DNA from: an uncultured Muribaculaceae bacterium
Lineage (GTDB): Bacteria; Bacteroidota; Bacteroidia; Bacteroidales; Muribaculaceae
DNA length: 11,395 nt
Assembly (NCBI GenBank): GCA_947644475.1
Contig: CANRZQ010000066.1
Span: 1-11,395 of the forward strand
Direction of reading: 5' to 3'
The notes below the pieces were generated by a model. It worked only from the letters and a program-made list of their open reading frames with translations. It searched no databases and was not told the origin of the DNA. Below, in pieces: positions 1 through 7,450 of this stretch (position 1 is the first letter of the stretch; every line of letters starts with the position of its first letter). The position numbers and the translations under genes are program-made.

Positions 1-1
1 G

Positions 2-178
2 ATATTCGAGAAATTCTATCGCGTGAACACCGGCAACCGCCACGACGTGAAAGGCTTCGGACACGGACTCGCCTACGTAAAAAAAATAATCGAAGAATTC
101 CAAGGCCGCATCTCCGTGGAATCTGAACTCGGACGCGGCACAAGATTCATAATCACACTCCCTCTTATCGACGAATAA
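2..178 (+). CDS. rprX: Sensor histidine kinase, C-terminal end only (RprX-like)
   Basis: This is a partial gene cut by the left edge; 58 codons remain before TAA at 176-178. The residues form the end of a HATPase_c domain. An F-box-like start (IFEKFYRV) is followed by the G2 box GFGHGLAYVKKI and the closing strand-turn-strand GRISVESELGRGTRFIITLP, typical of class I histidine kinases. The gene ends 27 bp before an RprY-like response regulator on the same strand, so the two are probably co-transcribed and form a cognate pair, as RprX/RprY do in Bacteroides. The kinase would autophosphorylate on a His outside the window and pass the phosphate to the regulator. The G2 box has His where Leu or Ile is more usual, probably a harmless variant. 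The signal sensed cannot be read here. The symbol rests mainly on the neighbour. Confidence 0.85.
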   Translation: MFEKFYRVNTGNRHDVKGFGHGLAYVKKIIEEFQGRISVESELGRGTRFIITLPLIDE

Positions 179-205
179 AAAACTAAAAACCAAACAGATA
201 CAATT

Positions 206-925
206 ATGGACGACAAAATGAGAATCCTGCTTTGCGAAGACGACGAGAATCTCGGCATGCTTCTTCGTGAATATCTCCAGGCCAAGGGCTTCAACGCCGA
301 CCTCTTCCCCGATGGCGAAGCCGGCTACAAGGCATTCCTCAAAGGCAAATACGACATCTGCGTGCTCGACGTGATGATGCCGAAGAAAGACGGATTCGCC
401 CTGGCCGGTGAAATCCGCACGGTCAACGCCGAAGTGCCCATCATCTTCCTCACGGCCCGCGCCATGAAAGAAGACATTTTCGACGGTTTCAAAATCGGAG
501 CCGACGACTATATCACAAAGCCATTCTCGATGGAAGAACTCGTGTTCCGCATTGAGGCCATCCTGCGCCGCGTCAAAGGCAAGAAAGGCAAGGAAATCAC
601 GATGTACAAAATCGGCAAATTCACCTTCGACACCCAGAAGCAAGTGCTCATGATTGGCGACAAGATTACCAAACTCACCACCAAAGAGTCGGAACTCCTC
701 TCGCTGCTGTGCGCCCATGTAAACGAGATACTCGAACGCAACTTCGCCCTCAAAACCATCTGGATCGACGACAACTACTTCAACGCCCGCTCTATGGACG
801 TGTACATCACAAAACTCCGCAAGCACCTCAAAGACGATCCCTCCATCGAGATCATCAACATCCACGGCAAAGGCTACAAACTCATCGCACCCGATGTGGA
901 AGTGACCCGCGCCACAGCCGAATAA
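206..925 (+). CDS. rprY: OmpR/PhoB-family response regulator (RprY-like)
   Basis: A 239-residue DNA-binding response regulator. The receiver domain (residues about 5-120) has the acidic pair Asp12/Asp13, the phosphoacceptor Asp55 in VLDVMMPKKDG, Thr83 and the conserved Lys105 in DDYITKPFS. A winged-helix output domain (about 133-232) follows, with the recognition region NARSMDVYITKLRKHL and the terminal hairpin IINIHGKGYKL. Length and sequence match the RprY regulators of Bacteroidales. The usual role is phosphorylation-dependent control of transcription in the cytoplasm; its targets here are unknown. It directly follows the kinase end, consistent with an operon. The ATG at 206 is used; an in-frame ATG at 218 (Met5) would also keep the whole receiver fold. 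No clear Shine-Dalgarno sequence is visible, which is normal for this phylum. Codons are rich in third-position C and G. Confidence 0.95.
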   Translation: MDDKMRILLCEDDENLGMLLREYLQAKGFNADLFPDGEAGYKAFLKGKYDICVLDVMMPKKDGFALAGEIRTVNAEVPIIFLTARAMKEDIFDGFKIGADDYITKPFSMEELVFRIEAILRRVKGKKGKEITMYKIGKFTFDTQKQVLMIGDKITKLTTKESELLSLLCAHVNEILERNFALKTIWIDDNYFNARSMDVYITKLRKHLKDDPSIEIINIHGKGYKLIAPDVEVTRATAE

Positions 926-944
926 CATACATTCATATACTCTT

Positions 945-976
945 GCAGCCCGGCACGCATCTGTGTGCCGGGCTGC
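945..976. terminator. Bidirectional hairpin between convergent genes
   Basis: A perfect 12-bp stem (GCAGCCCGGCAC at 945-956, GTGCCGGGCTGC at 965-976) can extend inward by a G-T and a C-G pair to leave a 4-base loop. It lies between the stop of the response regulator (925) and the stop of the minus-strand regulator gene (997), the expected place for a shared terminator. Neither side has a clear run of T, so it may act only as an RNA 3' end stabiliser or a weak terminator. Confidence 0.75.
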
Positions 977-996
977 AAATGCTTTACAGGCCGCCC

Positions 997-2601
997 CTAA
1001 TCCGCTATCGTTTCACAAATATTCATCAGCTCCTGCTCGAATGTCTCGCGGTTGATTGCCCGGTTGCGCACCTGCGTGCGATGGTTGAATATCGTCTGAG
1101 GCGAATAAAAGAGCAGAGTGGCAATCTTAGAACTGTCCTTGATGCCCATGCGTATGAGGGCGAAAATCCGCAAATCCGTATTGAGCAATTCGTTATGCCG
1201 GGGATAAATCGCTTTGCCCGGCTGCAAAAGAGCATTGAACTTTTCCACAAAATCCGGATACAATTTAAGGAATGCGGTGTCGAAATTAAAGAACACCTCC
1301 CTCATTTCCGCCTCAGAAGGACGTGCATTGTTGTTTGCCACACGCAATAAATCTTCGAACTGCCGAGCCTTGACTTTAAGCACCACTGTGGACTGGAACC
1401 GGTTTAGCTTCTCTATGTACGCGGCACATAAATCCATAAACAAGGTGGTGTATTGCTCTCGTGAGGCATTTGTCCGTGACAACTTTGAATTCAGCCTTTT
1501 AAGGTCTTCATTTAAAATGGCAAGTTCTTGTCGGGAAGAGTTCAGGCGCTTCTTTTCACATACAATAATCCATACGGCAATTCCAAAGCCAATAAGCAAA
1601 ATGCAAATGCAGAGTATATATATTTTCAGACGTCTGTTCTGTGATGTCACCGTATCTTGATAACCTATTACAATATCAGGGAATTTCTCGGATATTTCAA
1701 GCATTCTCAACCTGTTGTTGTAAAATATGGCATCTTCAAGCGAATATCTCAGGTAGCGGTTGGCTGTCTCCAGATCGCCATCATTATTCTTGATATCCAA
1801 AGCCAGTTCCTGCAACGCGAGATTCTCTTTCAATGGAGTAATCTGGTCGGAAATAGCCGCATTTATCAGCCACTCACGGCTTTTCTCCGGCTCGCCCAAC
1901 GCCTTGTAAGACATGGCCAGGCCATATGCCGCCTGTGCATACAAGCGCGTGTTTTGCGGCGTGTTGACAAGAGCCTTGATATAATTGTCCCTTGCCGTCT
2001 CATAGTCTCTTGTCCTTAAAGCATGGTCTGCGAAATAGTAGGAATACTTGTCGGTGGACTTATCTGTGCATGCAAGCAAGGAATCCAGATAGGAAATGCT
2101 CAAATCGTTGTACTGCCCCGCATATATGGTATTGCCGGAATATTCCGCCCAAACTCCATAGGTCCATTGCAATGCGAAATAAAGTTCTTCACGCAAATTT
2201 GCCGGAAGTTCTGCCGAGTTGATGGATTTAAGCAAATCCACAGCCTGGCTGAAATGCCCCGATGTGGCCAATGACAAGGCGCGGTGAATCCGCATCTTGC
2301 TCTTTTCATCATAACCGGCATTCTCGCCAAGCAACTGTTCCGAGCGGTCGAGATACGCCATGGCCGAGTCAAATCGGAATGTGAGGTATTGCTCATACAA
2401 ATCATCATAGCACCTCAGCTTATCCTCATCAGACATCCGGCCTTTAAGGCGATTCGCAATGCTGTCGATATGCGCCTGCTTCGACTCTACGTAAACCGGA
2501 CGATTGCCAAGGGCCTCTTCCAATTTGTCAAGACCTGATGCCGCAAATGCCGTCATGGCCGACCAAAGCATCAATATGGCTGTAATTGCTTGTTTATTCA
2601 T
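997..2601 (-). CDS. Membrane-spanning TPR/HTH transcriptional regulator (DUF6377-type)
   Basis: A 534-residue one-component sensor-regulator of the Bacteroidota DUF6377 type. Residues 1-20 are a signal sequence ending AFA. About 25-310 is a helical, TPR-like periplasmic region (repeated motifs such as AQAAYGLAMSYKALGEPEKS at 222-241). Residues 325-348 are a single transmembrane helix, and about 350-380 a probable coiled coil. The C-terminal cytoplasmic part ends in an HTH-like segment at about 485-515 (SSKIATLLFYSPQTIFNHR), resembling LuxR-type HTHs. The start is the ATG at 2601: a -7 element lies at 2630-2623 on this strand, so the upstream TTG at 2625 would sit inside the promoter. It is divergent from the receptor and alpha-galactosidase genes and is their likely regulator; this is inferred from position and family habit. 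The ligand is unknown. A direct role in DNA binding is inferred from the HTH. Confidence 0.85.
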   Translation of the reverse strand: MNKQAITAILMLWSAMTAFAASGLDKLEEALGNRPVYVESKQAHIDSIANRLKGRMSDEDKLRCYDDLYEQYLTFRFDSAMAYLDRSEQLLGENAGYDEKSKMRIHRALSLATSGHFSQAVDLLKSINSAELPANLREELYFALQWTYGVWAEYSGNTIYAGQYNDLSISYLDSLLACTDKSTDKYSYYFADHALRTRDYETARDNYIKALVNTPQNTRLYAQAAYGLAMSYKALGEPEKSREWLINAAISDQITPLKENLALQELALDIKNNDGDLETANRYLRYSLEDAIFYNNRLRMLEISEKFPDIVIGYQDTVTSQNRRLKIYILCICILLIGFGIAVWIIVCEKKRLNSSRQELAILNEDLKRLNSKLSRTNASREQYTTLFMDLCAAYIEKLNRFQSTVVLKVKARQFEDLLRVANNNARPSEAEMREVFFNFDTAFLKLYPDFVEKFNALLQPGKAIYPRHNELLNTDLRIFALIRMGIKDSSKIATLLFYSPQTIFNHRTQVRNRAINRETFEQELMNICETIAD

Positions 2602-2622
2602 AGCCTTACTTTTTGTTGCAGG

Positions 2623-2654
2623 CAAAGATAATCATTATTCATGACATTTCCACA
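2623..2654 (-). promoter_or_regulatory. Bacteroidota-type promoter of the regulator gene
   Basis: On the minus strand, TATCTTTG (2630-2623) matches the TAnnTTTG -7 consensus exactly. TGTG (2654-2651), 20 bases upstream, is a 3-of-4 match to the -33 TTTG element. It leaves 21 bases between the -7 element and the ATG at 2601, nearly the same as on the divergent side (20), and it fixes the start choice. A GGTAGTG copy of the repeat motif abuts the -33 element. Confidence 0.65.
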
Positions 2655-2661
2655 CACTACC
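2655..2661 (+). repeat. Outlying copy of the CACTACC operator-like repeat
   Basis: CACTACC at 2655-2661 matches the motif of the array at 2721-2753 and lies exactly 66 bp (6 x 11) from its first unit, so it is on the same helical phase. It sits next to the -33 region of the regulator's own promoter. A 7-base match can arise by chance, so the case rests on phase and location. Confidence 0.45.
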
Positions 2662-2720
2662 TGACTATTATATGGCATACGCGCTAAATTATTTAATTTC
2701 AGGATTTTTCGTTATATTTG

Positions 2721-2753
2721 CACTACCGATTCACTACCCGGCAACTACCGCTT
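2721..2753 (+). repeat. Three 11-bp direct repeats, candidate operator array
   Basis: Three consecutive 11-base units read CACTACCGATT, CACTACCCGGC and AACTACCGCTT. They share ACTACC at 2722, 2733 and 2744, exactly one helical turn apart. The array ends directly before the TTG (-33) of the receptor promoter, where an activator would contact RNA polymerase. The divergently encoded DUF6377-type protein is the obvious candidate to bind it (inference). Spacing and motif are seen directly. Confidence 0.6.
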
Positions 2754-2786
2754 CTTGACAATTGGCCATTCGCCTCGCTAACTTTG
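2754..2786 (+). promoter_or_regulatory. Bacteroidota-type promoter of the receptor/GH36 unit
   Basis: TAACTTTG at 2779-2786 matches the TAnnTTTG -7 consensus exactly. CTTG/TTG at 2754-2757 is a -33 match with 21 bases between. The predicted transcription start lies a few bases after 2786, leaving a short leader to the ATG at 2807. This rules out the in-frame TTG at 2762 as the start, since it falls inside the promoter. Confidence 0.7.
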
Positions 2787-2806
2787 CGTCACAAACGAAA
2801 AATATC

Positions 2807-5086
2807 ATGGAATCGAAATCAATTGTTCTAATTTTGCTCACGGCATCCACGCTAACGGCCTTTTCTGTTCCGGCTGTTGCGGGGGTGGCATCCGACTCAA
2901 TTGCGGCTGCCCCCAATAAAGGAGAAGAGCGTAATGTGATGCTCAACGCGTCCGATGCCACCAAGCCTCGGGAAATACAGATAGGGCTGCCAAGCGAAGA
3001 CGTAAATGTTTACGAAAACGGACTGCCGGCGGTTTACTCATCCTCGGTGCACCAGCTCGCCCGCCATTGGAGAAGCGACGCAAGCCTTAGCAATGTAGGA
3101 TTGCTAAACCCCATGGAGTCGGCAATAAAAACGGGGAATATAGCCTATTCCGTCGACAGTTATTCCAACCTTGGCCAAAAGGAGTTCAGAGGCATCATTA
3201 ATTATCATACCAATCTTTTTGGATGGCAAAATGTCGACATGAACGTGTCGGGCGGCATCGGAGACAGATGGCTTTATACAGCGAGCATCTACCAAAACTT
3301 CGACCCCGGCAGTTTCAATCCTAAATTTACCGACTATTCAGACCGCACGCAAATCTATCACGCCGGCTTGTCCCACCGCATCGAAAAATGCAGAATAAGC
3401 CTGATTTACAAGTATTCAAAAAGCAACGGCCTGGGGTCGATGGTAAATTCCGCACCTTTCATTTATGTGGGCGACGGCAGCGTTGAGGAGATACCCGGAT
3501 TCCCTCTCGGCACCACATCATATGCGCCGGCAGGCGGAGAATTCAAATATATGGATGTAATGGATGGCCAAATCAAGACAGGCCGGTGGGGCGACTTCAC
3601 CAACAATCAGGCACATGATGTAACGGCACTGTTCGATTATACTTTCGGCAACGGATACATGCTCAACCTCAGCGCAAAATATATGGACGCCCCACATGCT
3701 AATTACGTGGATTTCGGAGGAAGCAGCATTTTCCAAGCCACTGCGGCCGACAATCTTTTCAAAGAAGGCTCCGATACCCCCTATAAAGGCTTGGCCGAGG
3801 GCCGGCGCACATGGCTCCATATAGGCAAGGTGAAAAACGCGATGTTTACGGGAGAACTCAACAAGCGCATCGGATCGCACGACCTGCGGCTGGGCCTGAA
3901 TGAATGGTATTACAACCTCGACTATCACTCATCATCCTTTCAGTGGACAGGCACGGTATCGAAATACCCCGACATCCTGATAAAACATTATGATGACGGC
4001 TCGTCGGACCAATTCCGCGGATTCAATGAACTCAGCCCTGAATTTACCAGGGGCTCCGAAAACAAACTTGCCGTATATCTGACAGACAGCTGGGACATAA
4101 CGCCGAAACTGAATGTGTACGCAGGCGGACGCCTGGAATATTACCGGATGTCGGCCGACCAGATTCCTTTCGAAAGATACCCCGGCTTCCATATCGGAGA
4201 CACCCACACATACACCGACGCCAACGGCAACTCATCGACCGTGACAATAGCGCCACGGCATATCGTAAAGAACAAATTGAATTACGCCGCCACACTCCAA
4301 GCCACTTACCGACTTACAAAGAATTTCGGGTTCACAGGCGATGCCACTGTCGCAACACGTTTCCCCCGCATAAACGAATATGCCGGCACCGGGCCCACCG
4401 AGGAGCAGTACAAGCGTGTAACAATCCCCCTGATACGCGGCGGCATTACGTACGCCAACAACTGGATTGACCTGGCTTCGATGGTGACCTACATATCAAA
4501 ATCGAACAATATCGACCAGCAGAATGTAACCAAACCGGGCACGACACAGTCAAAGACCACGCTCCTGATTTATGGCATAAAGACCATAGGATGGACCACC
4601 TCGGCAGAAATACATCCTTTCAAGGGTTTCAATCTGCACGCACTGTTCACATATCAAAAACCGACTTACAACAATTATTTTATCAAGTCGCCGTTTGAAG
4701 GTGTGCCCGACTTGAACGCCAACGGCAATATCGTAAAGGAAATTCCTCAGATTCTCGTGGAATTAGACCCGAGTTACAGCATCAACGACAAAGTGCGCAT
4801 ATGGCTGTCGTTCCGTTACTTTGGCAAGACTTACGCCAACCTCACCAACGCCCTCTATTTCAACGGCCGATGGGAAACATTCGGAGGCGTGACATGGAAT
4901 GTAAACAAGAACATGACTGTGGGAGCGACCGTGATCAACTTCCTCAATCAGAAAGGCGCAAGCGGCACTATAAACGGAGCGGAACTTCTAAGCAAGGATG
5001 AAGCGGATAAGTATAAGAACTATTACATGAGCGGATCATATTTGCGTCCGTTCACCGTAGAATTCAGCGCTACATTCAGGTTTTAA
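2807..5086 (+). CDS. TonB-dependent receptor-like outer-membrane protein
   Basis: A 759-residue outer-membrane beta-barrel. Residues 1-25 are a Sec signal ending AVA. A short plug-like segment follows (about 55-130, including EDVNVYENGLPAVY and then GNIAYSVDSYSNLGQKEF). The rest is alternating barrel strands ending PFTVEFSATFRF, with the C-terminal Phe recognised by the BAM machinery. This fits a family of Bacteroidota TonB-dependent receptors, but it is smaller than a SusC (about 1000 residues). The N-terminal carboxypeptidase-regulatory-like domain is missing, and no SusD gene is adjacent. The ATG at 2807 was chosen because the promoter's -7 element ends 20 bases upstream. The next gene, a secreted alpha-galactosidase, starts 70 bp on, suggesting an operon and uptake of alpha-galactosides (inference). 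TonB-driven transport is less certain because the plug is short; it could be a passive porin. Confidence 0.85.
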   Translation: MESKSIVLILLTASTLTAFSVPAVAGVASDSIAAAPNKGEERNVMLNASDATKPREIQIGLPSEDVNVYENGLPAVYSSSVHQLARHWRSDASLSNVGLLNPMESAIKTGNIAYSVDSYSNLGQKEFRGIINYHTNLFGWQNVDMNVSGGIGDRWLYTASIYQNFDPGSFNPKFTDYSDRTQIYHAGLSHRIEKCRISLIYKYSKSNGLGSMVNSAPFIYVGDGSVEEIPGFPLGTTSYAPAGGEFKYMDVMDGQIKTGRWGDFTNNQAHDVTALFDYTFGNGYMLNLSAKYMDAPHANYVDFGGSSIFQATAADNLFKEGSDTPYKGLAEGRRTWLHIGKVKNAMFTGELNKRIGSHDLRLGLNEWYYNLDYHSSSFQWTGTVSKYPDILIKHYDDGSSDQFRGFNELSPEFTRGSENKLAVYLTDSWDITPKLNVYAGGRLEYYRMSADQIPFERYPGFHIGDTHTYTDANGNSSTVTIAPRHIVKNKLNYAATLQATYRLTKNFGFTGDATVATRFPRINEYAGTGPTEEQYKRVTIPLIRGGITYANNWIDLASMVTYISKSNNIDQQNVTKPGTTQSKTTLLIYGIKTIGWTTSAEIHPFKGFNLHALFTYQKPTYNNYFIKSPFEGVPDLNANGNIVKEIPQILVELDPSYSINDKVRIWLSFRYFGKTYANLTNALYFNGRWETFGGVTWNVNKNMTVGATVINFLNQKGASGTINGAELLSKDEADKYKNYYMSGSYLRPFTVEFSATFRF

Positions 5087-5156
5087 AATAATAAGGTAAA
5101 AAAAAGATTGTTTAAGGTTTTTAGTTTTAATTTTCAACACCCAATAATCAATATTC

Positions 5157-7352
5157 ATGAAAAGAGTATTTTCAATTCTTGCGACATCGGGCATAGCCTT
5201 GGCCGCCCTTGCGCATCCCGACGACGGTAAAATAATCCGTATCGCCACCGACAACACCGACCTGGTCCTGAAAGTGGGAGCCAATGGCCGGTTGTATCAA
5301 ACCTATCTTGGCCCAAAATTGCTGGACGATAGCGAACTGGCCAATCTTGACTGGGCACAGTACGCCGCCAGCGACGGGTCGGTGTCGAAACGTGGCTGGG
5401 AGGTATATTCAGCATCGGGAAATGAGGAGTTCTTCGAGCCTGCCCTGGGAGTGACCCACGCCGACGGCAATATGACCACATATCTCTATTACGTCGACTC
5501 GACCACAAGAAACGTAGACGGAGGCACCCGCACCGACATCCGTCTTAAAGACGACAAATATCCCTTTGAGGTGACACTCCATTATGTGGCCTACCCCAAG
5601 GAAAACGTCATAAAGACATGGAGCGAGATAAGCCACAGCGAAGAAAAACCGGTAACACTCTCCAACTACGCCTCCACAATGCTCTACTTCAACGAACCGT
5701 CATACTACCTTACCGAGTTCAGCAGCGACTGGGCAAAAGAGGCCCAGATGAGCAGCCAGCAACTGCAATTCGGCAAGAAGGTTATCGACACCAAACTTGG
5801 CAGCCGCGCGGCCATGCATACTCACCCTTTCTTTGAGATTGGCCTGAACGGCCCGGTGAAAGAGAACTCAGGCGAGGTGCTGATGGGTACACTCGGGTGG
5901 ACAGGTAATTTCCGCTTCACATTCGAAGTTGACAATGTAGGCAACCTGCGCGTTATCCCGGGCATCAACCCTTATGCCTCCAACTATGAGCTGAAAGCCG
6001 GCGAATCGTTCACAACACCCGAGTTTATCTTCACTTTAAGTTATGACGGAACAAGCCAGGGCAGCCGCAACCTGCATGACTGGGCCCGCAAATACTCGCT
6101 GAAAGACGGAGAAGGCTCGCGCCTGACGTTGCTGAACAATTGGGAAAACACCGCTTTCAATTTCGACCAAGACATTCTCGCCGAACTGATGAAGGAAGCC
6201 AAACACCTCGGCGTTGACATGTTCCTCCTCGACGACGGATGGTTTGGCAACAAGTATCCCCGCAAAGACGACCACGCCGGACTTGGCGACTGGGAGGCTA
6301 CACACGACAAACTCCCGGGCGGAATTGCCGCGCTGGTAGAGTCGGCCAAGGATGCCGGCGTGAAATTCGGCATATGGATTGAGCCTGAGATGGTAAACCC
6401 CAAAAGCGAACTCTACGAGAAGCATCCCGACTGGGTTATCGAACAGCCCAACCGCGACACATATTACTATCGCAACCAGCTCGTGCTCGACATGAGCAAT
6501 CCAAAGGTGCAGGACTATGTCTTCAATGTCGTCGACAACATTCTCACCGAAAACCCGGAAGTGGCATATTTCAAATGGGACTGCAACAGCCCGATTACCA
6601 ACATCTACTCACCCTACAACAAGGGCAAGCAAGGACAGATGTATGTCGACCATGTAAGGGGCATCTACAATGTGCTTAGCCGAATCAAGACTAAATATCC
6701 CGATGTGCCCATGATGCTGTGCTCCGGCGGCGGCGCACGCTGCGATTATGAAGCCTTGAAATACTTCACCGAATTCTGGTGCAGCGACAACACCGACCCA
6801 GTCGAGAGAGTGTATATCCAATGGGGATTCTCTCAATTCTTCCCCGCCAAGGCAATGGCCGCACACGTTACGAGCTGGAACAAGAATACAAGCGTTAAGT
6901 TCCGCACCGATGTTGCCTCGATGTGCAAACTCGGATTCGACATAGGGCTGAAAGAACTGAACGACGATGAATTAGCCTACTGCCGCCGGGCGATACAGAA
7001 TTGGAAACGCCTTCAACCGGCCATAATGGACGGAACCCAGTACAGGCTCGTCTCTCCATATGAGACCAACCATGCTGCGGTAGAATACGTGGATAAGGAC
7101 AAGAATATGGGAGTGGTATTCGCTTACAACCTATCCCCACGCTTTAAGGAAAAATTGCACAGGGTGAAACTTCAAGGCCTCGACCCCGTAAAAAAATACC
7201 TTGTAGAGGAAATCAACCTTATGCCGGGCAAGAAGCCGACATTTGCTCAGAATGGGAAAATTCTGAGTGGCGACTACCTGATGAAAGTTGGCCTCGACGT
7301 ATTCTCATACGCTCATAATACAAGTTCCGTCATCGAACTCACAGCGCAATAA
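5157..7352 (+). CDS. Secreted alpha-galactosidase, GH36
   Basis: A 731-residue glycoside hydrolase family 36 enzyme that removes terminal alpha-galactose (melibiose, raffinose-type oligosaccharides, galactomannan side chains). A signal peptide (MKRVFSILATSGIALAALA, likely cut before His20) has no lipobox Cys, so a soluble periplasmic location is expected. An N-terminal beta-sandwich (about 27-290) precedes a TIM-barrel catalytic domain (about 300-640) and a C-terminal beta domain (about 645-728), the standard GH36 build. Catalytic motifs are present: LLDDGWFG (Asp359/Asp360), GIWIEPEMVNP (405-415), FKWDCN with nucleophile Asp475, CSGGGARCD (522-530), and SDNTD (543-547) with the acid/base Asp, most likely Asp544. 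Length matches family members of about 720-740. It follows the receptor by 70 bp without an obvious promoter. Exact substrate cannot be told from sequence; GH36 also contains alpha-N-acetylgalactosaminidases, but the motifs favour galactosidase. Confidence 0.95.
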   Translation: MKRVFSILATSGIALAALAHPDDGKIIRIATDNTDLVLKVGANGRLYQTYLGPKLLDDSELANLDWAQYAASDGSVSKRGWEVYSASGNEEFFEPALGVTHADGNMTTYLYYVDSTTRNVDGGTRTDIRLKDDKYPFEVTLHYVAYPKENVIKTWSEISHSEEKPVTLSNYASTMLYFNEPSYYLTEFSSDWAKEAQMSSQQLQFGKKVIDTKLGSRAAMHTHPFFEIGLNGPVKENSGEVLMGTLGWTGNFRFTFEVDNVGNLRVIPGINPYASNYELKAGESFTTPEFIFTLSYDGTSQGSRNLHDWARKYSLKDGEGSRLTLLNNWENTAFNFDQDILAELMKEAKHLGVDMFLLDDGWFGNKYPRKDDHAGLGDWEATHDKLPGGIAALVESAKDAGVKFGIWIEPEMVNPKSELYEKHPDWVIEQPNRDTYYYRNQLVLDMSNPKVQDYVFNVVDNILTENPEVAYFKWDCNSPITNIYSPYNKGKQGQMYVDHVRGIYNVLSRIKTKYPDVPMMLCSGGGARCDYEALKYFTEFWCSDNTDPVERVYIQWGFSQFFPAKAMAAHVTSWNKNTSVKFRTDVASMCKLGFDIGLKELNDDELAYCRRAIQNWKRLQPAIMDGTQYRLVSPYETNHAAVEYVDKDKNMGVVFAYNLSPRFKEKLHRVKLQGLDPVKKYLVEEINLMPGKKPTFAQNGKILSGDYLMKVGLDVFSYAHNTSSVIELTAQ

Positions 7353-7366
7353 TTACATAAAAAAAT

Positions 7367-7400
7367 ATCAGGCACCGGGTATCACTATCCGGTGCCTGAT
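7367..7400. terminator. Bidirectional intrinsic terminator
   Basis: ATCAGGCACCGG (7367-7378) pairs perfectly with CCGGTGCCTGAT (7389-7400), with a G-T and T-A extension and a 6-base loop. It lies between the stops of convergent genes (7352 and 7451). On the minus strand the stem is followed by a run of seven T (plus-strand A7 just before it), a classic intrinsic terminator for the redox cluster. On the plus strand only a TTTGTGCG stretch follows, so termination of the GH36 transcript may be less sharp. The rest of 7353-7450 shows no gene. Confidence 0.85.
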
Positions 7401-7450
7401 TTGTGCGTGTTTTCGGTAAAATGTGATGAATCACGCAATGTTAATGTAAC

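Noticed and set aside
709..1350. 213-codon plus-strand frame spanning the end of the response regulator, the terminator and the end of the regulator gene
   Set aside because: It crosses two well-supported genes and a terminator hairpin, and its Arg/His/Gln-rich translation is typical of an out-of-frame reading.
2713..2720. TATATTTG, an exact -7 match on the plus strand upstream of the receptor
   Set aside because: No -33 element is visible at 19-21 bases upstream and it is much farther from the ATG than the element at 2779-2786; a secondary start cannot be fully excluded.
5087..5156. T-rich 70-bp gap before the alpha-galactosidase as a separate promoter
   Set aside because: No TAnnTTTG element with a -33 partner was found; an A/T-rich leader within an operon explains it.
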